In this document: in pieces, positions 56,766 to 64,000 of the stretch
Layout of the letters: the number at the start of each line of letters is the position of its first letter
Numbering within the stretch: the first letter of the stretch is position 1
Source of the DNA: Malachius bipustulatus
Taxonomy: Eukaryota; Arthropoda; Insecta; Coleoptera; Melyridae
Assembly (NCBI GenBank): GCA_910589415.1
Contig: OU342635.1
Coordinates: 38,714,929 to 38,778,928 of the forward strand
DNA length: 64,000 bases
Reading direction: 5' to 3'
Position numbers and translations under genes: made by a program
The notes under the pieces: generated by a model
What the model was told of the DNA's origin: nothing
Seen by the model: the letters and a program-made list of their open reading frames with translations, nothing else
Database searches by the model: none

Positions 56766-57290
56766 CAGACTACCCGGTATATGCGGGAATGTCTTATTAT
56801 TTCGTATCGCTTTTATTTCGGTTACAGACTATCCGGTATATGCGGAAATGTCTGTGTGATTCACCTATTCAACGATTTTCCTTGCCTAATTTCCTTTTTC
56901 TAGTTTCTTACATTTCAAGCAACTGCTTAAATTAATTAAAGAACACAACCACTTTGCTTTCAGACTATCCGGGATAATGCGGAAATGTCTGAATGATTTA
57001 CCTATTCGACGATTTTCCTTGCCTAGTTTCCTTTTTCTAGTTTCTTACATTTCAAGCAACTGCTTAAATTAATTAAAGAATACAACCACTTTGCTTTCAG
57101 ACGATCCGGGATATTGCGGAAATGTCTGACTCATTACCTATTCGACGATTTTCTTTGCCTAATTTCCTTTTTCTAGTTTCTTAATTTCATTTCAAGCAAC
57201 TGCTTGAAGTAATTAAAGAATACAACCGTTTGGGTTTCAGACGATCCGGGATATTGCGGAAATGTCTGTCTTTTTATCTACTCGATGATT
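56766..57290. repeat. Tandem repeats of 136-140 bp
   Basis: Units start at 56825, 56961, 57098 and 57238 (last one cut short), preceded by a 59-bp partial copy at 56766. Each starts 'cagac(t/g)atccgg' and holds 'gcggaaatgtctg', so 'cagac' and 'gtctg' form a small hairpin. The rest is pyrimidine-rich ('cctttttctagtttctta') and ends 'caagcaactgctt'. The units diverge by a few substitutions and indels. Confidence 0.85.
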
Positions 57291-60200
57291 TTAGAATTCT
57301 CATTTTGTATTTTAATGAACTTTACTCGTTGACTCGCTCTTCCTTTCGTTTGGGAATTTTTATGAGCGTTTATTGTTGTGGGCTTTAACCTGATACACAG
57401 GCACACTCCACCCTACTTTTATGACCGCTTGTTGGTTAGTCGAGTTTCTAGCTTGGCCTGAATGTCGAGAGCAGTGTTGCCATGTTTGTTTGATTTTCTA
57501 CCTCCTCTTTAAACATTACACGAATTTTTTCCAATTTGCTTTTCTCCTTTGTGAAAGCGGTTTTCCTGAATTAACGTCATACTCATGATAGTTGTTTTAA
57601 CTCATTTTGTTTATTTGTTGTGTTGTCGTTTTGTCTCACTGGGCTACCTTTATATGGCCACTTTTGGACCGTCAATACCTATTTGCCCTGCGGCTACCTT
57701 TTTGTCTTACCTGGCCTCGTAAGGCGATGAGTCAATATACCTACCTTATCATTTCGAATACGACGTTCTCTGCAATTCGCAGTTTTGTTTTGCTATTTTA
57801 AATGTGATGACCAACTGACCAAACTAGGCCGCTATTCTATGATTATTCCGCAGGCTTGCCTGGGCAATAATTGAATGCTGGAATTTTTACGAATACCTAT
57901 TCTGGAGCCGGCTTGTTTACGGATATCGAGACCAACCATCGATTCCACCGTGGTCCAAGGTTTTACCCCTAACACCTGTGTAGAAAGCAGATAACTCAGT
58001 CCAGACTGGCAATAACATTTTATAGCAATTTTCTGCGGAGTTTGTTTTTAAATTTTGATTGGAGTTGACATTCGTATGATGTGCTAAAGGAGTTTCGTTT
58101 TTGATTGATTTTGAATGGCTTTTCACATACTCGGGACTAATTTGTTTTTGGTTGCTTTGCATTCCTATTTGCTGAATTGCCTACACCTACAACTGCGGGT
58201 GCTTTTTGCCCCGTTGCGTTCTACGATTCCACTTTAAAGAGTCATGCTCTTGTACCGGTACAACGAAGGTCTTCACCTGGACATCGAGGTGAATGCCTCC
58301 CCCGTGTGGTAATCGAGTACCTATTTTAACTCCTAATTGGGTGTTGTAATGGAATTAGTATATCCTGCTCATGTAAATGAGTGGCCGGTGCTACATCTGA
58401 CAACGCTGCCTAAGCTTGCTCTGCTCTGTTTGAGGGCTCAACCTACTATTGCAAGTTCCTGTCATATAGCGCCATACAATGGGAAGTATTTCTCACTTTC
58501 ACTCTCTAACGTATAATTTAAAGGGACAGCAGGTGCCGGCCTACAATGCACTAAATAAACTCGAACTCTTGGAGAAATCGGATGATTGTTTTATTTATTT
58601 CGTTGTCAATTCCCTAACTTGAATTATTTATAATGATGTGCCGTTTTGTTTTCACAGGTTATTTATTTCCGACCTGGGTTTCCTTCTAGCCCTATTTCGA
58701 TTTCCTATTTATACATTTGTTGTTGAGGAATTGCTTCCTGCCGCGGACTCGTGTTTGAGTAGGTACCTACTAGGTATTTACTGCTGATGCCGCCTAATTC
58801 CTAACTGATTATTTTTCTTGATTTAAAATGGGATCTGCGCTCGTGGATTTGCCGAATATGTTTGATTATTTTACGTTGTTGAAAATGTGGTTGCAATGAT
58901 ATCTGCCCTAATTATTTTCTCGAGGGGTTTTTCCTGGGTTTAGGAAGGACAATTCGGCTGGAGTTCACATAAGTCGTCTCTGGCCGAATCACTGGGTAAG
59001 AATGGTGATTAGAAGTTTGTTTGGGTGCTATTTTATCCTAACTAATTAGTAAATTGAAATTTTCAGGCTGAATAAGGACAATTCGGCTGGAGTTCACATA
59101 AGTCGTCTCTGGCCGAACTGCTGGTTAAGAAGGAGTCGTTATCTGGAGTTCACATAATGTCATCTCTGGACAACGACTAAAGGGTTAAGGAGTCAGATGC
59201 GACCTGCTTGGAAGCTGATCTTCATCTCCTTGGTTTGCTCTAAGACGTCTGCTTTTATAGAAGCAGTCGCCCGCTTTCTAAAACACGACGCAACAATGCA
59301 CCGTGATTTATTTCTTAATCGTATTTCCCTACTTACGAGACTTAGCGATTTGACCTCGCGTCTACCTTACTGAATTGCCCTAAACCTGAACTACCTAAAT
59401 TTTCCTTCAAATCGGCCGTCGCGTTTAGGTACTTCTATTGTACCTAGCTATTATAATTACACCGGCTTAACTTTCATTTCGCGTTTTCCCCTACTGGCTT
59501 TTCCAGGACCGCAGCGAATTTTCGGCTATTGCTATTTATTTATTCGTTTTATTGATTGGTGTACTTTTCATTATCGTAGGTATGATAACTAACGAGCTAC
59601 CATTGTCTCTGCAAAGGCTTATTATTTAATTCTGATTTCACATTCTTTCACCCGGTCTGTATCTTTCCAACCGTTCTTGTATGTAGGTCAGCCTGTCCTT
59701 TCAATAGGCGCGAGGCGCATCTGGCAATATTTATCTACCCTTGCGGTGGCCGTCTCTTCGGATGTTTGTTAAAAGTGCTGGAACTTCGCTAGCTAGAGCG
59801 CTTCTATTTTATGAATATTTAATGTGCAGGCAGGAATCGTTTCTATTGATGTAACGGCGCGTAGCTGTATTTTGATTTTCTAACAATTTTACCTTTAGGT
59901 ATTTACGTACCTAATCTCGCACTATTTGCTTTTTTGATTTGGACTGATTTAATGAGGGCGACGGAAATATTTCCCTTATCATCCTACCTAGGTGCGATCC
60001 ATTTCATCAGTCAAAGAATATCAAGAACTTTTTTTTTTGGAGTTGCACAAAAAATTGACAAAAAACAATTTTTAAGCAGAAAATAGAATAGTTAAGTACA
60101 CATATTTTGTTTTAGGATTTCATTTTGTTAACTTTTTATGCAACTTTTAACAACTTGGTCTCGAGTTGTTGCACTCATTTATTTATAAAAAGCGGAATTA

Positions 60201-60429
60201 TTTTCCCTCAAATTCGAAATCGCTGATCATAACGATCAAGGAAAATGGAAACATTTAACGATAAAAAGCGAAGAAGACGATCCCAACTTTTTAATGAATT
60301 TTTGCATATTATCTGCTCGAAACTCTAGCTTTCCTTACTCAACACCATATCTCCAATTTTAGTAAAAAATCGAGCATTGAAAAGCTATCTCAAATTTTTT
60401 CAAATATACATTGTCCTTTATTTCTTAAC
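57291..60429. other. Gene-less block of distinct composition
   Basis: About 3 kb of pyrimidine-rich, moderately GC DNA without supportable coding frames. It contains three conserved-loop hairpins (58952-59178) and a palindrome 'cttgtaccggtacaa' (58249-58263). It could be the untranslated part of a large retroelement, such as a LARD-type internal region, or a long non-coding transcript. I could not find paired LTRs. Confidence 0.4.
58952..59178 (+). other. Three hairpins with a conserved loop and different stems
   Basis: Hairpin 1 (58952-58989): stem attcggc/gccgaat. Hairpin 2 (59082-59117): stem ttcggc/gccgaa. Hairpin 3 (59134-59178): stem agtcgtt/aacgact. All three loops contain 'tggagttcacataa', then 'gtc' and 'tctctgg'. 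The stem of the third is unrelated in sequence but perfectly complementary, so the structure rather than the stem sequence appears to be kept. Function unknown. Confidence 0.6.
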
Positions 60430-61201
60430 TCACTGTGTGTATCTCCTAAAGCCTAAGAGATACAGGGTCGGGTAAATTAGAGAAAAGACAAACCCTAATT
60501 TGTGACTATCTCGAATCCGTCAGGACATACAAGATATCTGTGACTGTTCCTGAAATATCCTGAAAAAAACTGAAGTATCGAGATTTTTTTTGCCATAACT
60601 CTCTTATTTTTGGAATTTAATAAATATTTTTTTGAAGGCTTGCATAGGACGTAAAGAGCTACCCATCTGATCTTTCAAAAATTTTCAAAACCGACTAGAT
60701 CCTAAAGTTTTCATAGTCAACTTTTTTTTTATGAACGCCGTATGATTTTTCTAACCATAAGTCAAACAGTATCACGTCATATTGCAGTAATACGACGTCA
60801 TTAGGTGATTAAACTTTCTTTAAAAAAAGAAAAATTTGAATGTGATTTTTTATTTCTTTCACTTTTTTAATACAGAATGACATGAGAAAACCATATTATG
60901 GTGACGGCCCTAAAAAAAAAACAAAAGTTGACTATAAAAACTCTGAGATCTAGTCCACTTTGAAAATGTTTGCAATGTCAGATGAATAACTTTGTACGTC
61001 CTATGTAAGCCTAGAAAAAATTATTTATTAATTTCCAAAAATCAGAGAGATATGGCAAAAATAATAAATCTCGATTTTTCATTTTTTCAGGATATTTCAG
61101 TAACGGTCACAGGAATCGAGATGGCCGAAAAATAGGGCATCTTTTCTCCAATTTAACCAACCCTGTATCTCTAAGCGTTTAGGAGATACCCATAGTGAGC
61201 T
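60430..61201. mobile_element. Palindromic foldback, relative of the 20.4-kb element
   Basis: Left 'gtatctcctaaagcctaaga' followed by 'gatacagggtcggg'; right 'aaccaaccctgtatctct' then 'gcgtttaggagatac'. Inside, the arms repeat the 20.4-21.4 kb element ('tcctgaaatatcctgaaaaa' with its mirror, 'aatttttgaaa'). The outer CAGGGTGCACC module of that element is absent, so the same inner palindrome occurs with and without it. Confidence 0.8.
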
Positions 61202-61700
61202 CTGAAATTTGTAGTATACAGGATGAGCGGTGAAAACCTTTGGACATTCATAAATGGAGAAATGATTTTGGGATAGGAAACTGAAAATTTCGTCATTTAG
61301 GTACGTTAGCAATTCCGACGAGCTGAACTAAAATATACACAACCGCATCCCAGATATACAGGCAGTAGCCTTCAACTTTCGTATTTTAATTGGGACACCT
61401 GTATATTATTACATTTTCAGATTGTCTTCGAGCATAGATATAACGATGGTCTTCACAGTTTAAGTTTTTGAGGAGTAATTTATGAGTTATTCCTAAACAA
61501 AATGAAAATGGCATTTTACCTTTTCATAGCAGCTTACTTTGAAAACGGCTTAGCAAATGGGAAGACGGGTTTTCGATAACCACCTGCAAAAATGATAAAT
61601 AGCACACTATTTTTTATTATTTTAGTTACTTGGAAAATGGCAATAAATATCAGCCTAGAATTGAAAAGTGAAATATCATCCTAGAGTGATCTATGTATTG
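61202..61700. repeat. Single-arm relic of the CAGGGTG palindromes
   Basis: 'tatacaggatgagcggtg' (61212) and 'gggacacctgtata' (61391-61404) bound a module. After it, 'aatttatgagttattcct' and 'aaatgaaaatggcatttt' resemble a decayed core arm of the 3.8-4.7 kb element. No mirror arm follows. Confidence 0.45.
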
Positions 61701-63110
61701 AGAAAAATGATTGTCGTTCGATTAGTTAGCACCTACTCATTAGGTTAGGCAGCCCATAATACACCTACGTCTGAGTATTGTTAACTTTATGCTACTTTGA
61801 TCTTGTGTTTCACGTTTTCACGTTTTTTTATGCAATAAGTTTAATGATGCACCCCCAAAACTGTAAAATTCAAAAATTTTTCTGACGTCTTAGGAATAAG
61901 TACCTAAGTATTTTTTTTTTAAGTAATGGAAATTGGCTTTCTGAAAGATTTCATAGTCGTATCATATTGGTACCTATAATTATTTTTGTCTAATGTGCAA
62001 ATTTTGAGTTCAATTTATTTTAAAACATAATTATTCTATAGGTAATGGATATCGAAATTTACCAATTTATACCGACGTCACTGATAAACTAATCGCAAGT
62101 ACCTACGCCAATTTTTTGACATAAGCGTATAATTTGTGATACGTACCTACCTACTTCTTATTCTGTTAATTTGGTTTAACAATTTTGTTTAGTTTTGTAT
62201 TGTATAGTAGAAGGGTCAACAATACCTTTTTTTTTAATTCAAACGACCGCCGTTTCGAAACAAATCAACCGATATTGCACAAATGCAGTAATGCAGTATC
62301 AGACTACTGCATATGTACCTATATGCAGACCATATGCATATTTAACTCCCACAAGAATTTCACTTCTCTAGATTGACAAAACTGCGACTTGAAATAGAGT
62401 TGAAAAGAGGCAGGAACGGGTTTTTGTCTAAATCCTAAGTGGAAATTTAAACATTTTTAAAAGTAAATATAAAGAGAAATACTTATTGATTATGAATAAA
62501 ACACTAATGTTTTATTAATTAATTATTCATAATCAATAAATATGCAGAGATTCTACGAAGTAAGGGTTGAAAACACAATTTTTTTTTAAAGAGAAATACC
62601 TTTATTTAATAAAACAATTAAATTAACAATATCAAAAGTTGCTATTAAAAAAATTATTTTTTTTACCAGTATTTTTACTCTCTAATATTTTCACGAATGA
62701 TATTTTTACATTACCTAATTCAATAATTTTTAAAATTCTCCGCAAAAATATTTTTCCCGGATTAAAGTAACGTGGTCAGTTCTTGGATAAATGTAGGTAA
62801 CTGGTCCTTTTGATTACTGCTCTGTTTAAGCTAGCCTGCGACCACTGAAGCTTGGAATTCATGCTCTCGTGATTTAGCATTATTTATAAACTTCGCACAC
62901 ATAATAATTGAGACGGATATGTTTTATTCACATTTTCCTCTTCACTGCCTCCAAATGAGTGGGGTAACCCTTCTTTCATAAACTCGGCCAGAAACATAAT
63001 ATTTTATAATAATTTCTTTAGTCCAGACTTACTCTTGGGAGGCCTAAATAATACTCTTCAAATAGGATTCATCAAGTCAACTGAATAATGAGAGTATAAT
63101 CAAAATTTTA
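61701..63110. other. Intergenic with diverged repeat fragment
   Basis: 62240-62430 is a decayed relative of an internal part of the Helentron-like elements: 'cgaccgccgtttcgaaac', 'cagtatcagactactgc', 'ctagattgacaaaactgcg' compare with 28290-28400. No gene seen elsewhere. Confidence 0.45.
62483..62539. repeat. 17-bp perfect inverted repeat
   Basis: Arms 'ttattgattatgaataa' (62483-62499) and 'ttattcataatcaataa' (62523-62539) around a 23-bp loop that itself contains 'aaaac' / 'gtttt'. It may be a tiny foldback; no target duplication is clear. Confidence 0.7.
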
Positions 63111-63267
63111 TTTTGTCAATAAATAACGAATTTTAAAAATATAACAATCATACTAAGGGAAGGGTTAAAAAAATTATTTTCTTTATATTTTTATTGCTTC
63201 AACGTAGCGGATAATTCGTGGACAAGTATAAAAAATTATAATCTAAGTGTAAACGATCGATGAACAT

Positions 63268-63273
63268 TTTATT
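63268..63273 (-). terminator. Poly(A) signal of the 63-kb Osiris gene
   Basis: AATAAA on the minus strand about 60 bases after the stop codon. Confidence 0.45.
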
Positions 63274-63333
63274 TTCTTAATATCAAATGTTAAATAAATA
63301 AATTAACTTATATACATAAATTTAATGGCTAAA

Positions 63334-64000
63334 TCACGCAGGCTTGAATCCAGGCTGGAGTCCCGCAGGTATTCCAATAGGTATTCCTTCCATGCTTCTT
63401 TTATAAGCTTCATAGTCGTAACCGGGGTAAGGTTCAACGACAGAACGGGAGTGACTATCATGCTCATGGCCCTTGGAGATTACTTCATAGGTGGAATGGT
63501 GGCCCTGATGATGCATATGTTTCGCCCCCAGAATTGCAGCGAAGACTAAAGAAATTAACGAGGCCATGAGAGCCTTACCGGCAATCGCTGCAGCTCCTGC
63601 AAGTGCCATACAAAGCATTGTTCCTTTCATCATTGCACCTAATGCGATTATTCCACCGTAGCCTTCGCCTTTCTTACCACCTAGAAAAGAATAATGTTAT
63701 TTGTGTTGCTGTACGTCATTATTATATATACATGAGTTATAAATATCAAAGTAATAAACTAAATTACCTCCTCCGCCTCCGCCGCCACCACCACCTTTCC
63801 CACGTCCTTCCCAAGGACTAGTACTGCTCCATAGGTCAAATTTCAAAGCGTGATTCTTCACATAAGACACAATCCTCTTCATCAGGTACGAGTTCAGTCT
63901 TGATTCAAGATCATTAGGATAAGCTCTCGCTACTTCTGTCAGCACCTCTTCGTTTTCTTTTTCCAATCCATTCTCCTTGATCCAGCTGATTCCAGGGATG
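63334..64000 (-). CDS. Osiris-family protein, two exons, 5' part beyond window
   Basis: Exon 2 is 63680-63334. Exon 1 runs from 63768 off the right edge. The 87-bp intron has donor GTAATTT and acceptor TTTTCTAG and is phase 1. Visible protein: PGISWIKENG, AYPNDLESRLNSYLMKRI, ALKFDLWSS, WEGRGKGGGGGGGGGG, splice, then GKKGEGYGGIIALGAMMKG, LAGAAAIAGKALMASLIS and ILGAKHMHHQGHH, with a His/Ser/Tyr tail ending PAGLQPGFKPA. Signal peptide and Cys pair are not in the window. The intron interrupts the Gly-rich linker, about 14 residues upstream of the position in the 49-50 kb gene. Same strand and architecture as the cluster. Confidence 0.92.

Noticed and set aside
63325..63549. Plus-strand frame over the 63-kb Osiris exon
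   Set aside because: Antisense shadow of a coding exon.

Overview
The window is AT-rich insect nuclear DNA. The clearest evidence is a row of Osiris-family genes (DUF1676), a family known only from insects. The genes have short spliced introns, TATA boxes and poly(A) signals. The insect order cannot be settled from the sequence. The mix of Loa-type, Dong/R4-type and CR1/Jockey-type LINEs with abundant foldbacks ending in CAGGGTG / CACCCTG would suit several orders.

Five Osiris-type genes lie on the minus strand: a lone signal-peptide exon at 13.3-13.9 kb; a single-exon gene at 40.2-41.0 kb; a two-exon gene at 49.3-50.3 kb; a single-exon gene at 53.7-54.5 kb; and a two-exon gene at 63.3 kb that runs off the right edge. 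The last four share one layout: signal peptide, a C-x7-C pair, the DUF1676 region, a Gly-rich linker, a conserved hydrophobic segment and a His/Tyr/Ser-rich tail. They look like a co-regulated tandem cluster of secretory/endosomal membrane proteins of cuticle-forming cells.

Nearly everything else is mobile DNA. 0-8 kb: a foldback with tandem-unit arms, three palindromic CAGGGTG elements and a dead DDE transposase. 8.9-18 kb: broken Loa-type LINEs with other elements inside them. 20.4-21.4 kb: a 1-kb palindrome. 23-33.7 kb: a multiply nested composite made of a foldback with 352-bp tandem repeats, a TA-flanked element and a complete LTR retrotransposon, which itself holds a Helentron-like element and another palindrome. 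35-38 kb: more foldbacks. 42-48.4 kb: a foldback split by a second Helentron-like copy, then a deleted Loa LINE whose (TAA)n tail received a Dong/R4 element. 48.9-53.3 kb: a Harbinger-type MITE and a solo LTR between Osiris genes. 56-60 kb: a less AT-rich, gene-less block with tandem repeats and three hairpins sharing one loop on different stems. 60.4-62.5 kb: another palindrome and fragments.

The host genes therefore sit as small islands in heavily nested transposon DNA. The most unusual signals are the modular palindromes that share a core but carry different outer arms, the conserved-loop hairpins, and the precise nesting events that preserve pre-insertion sites.
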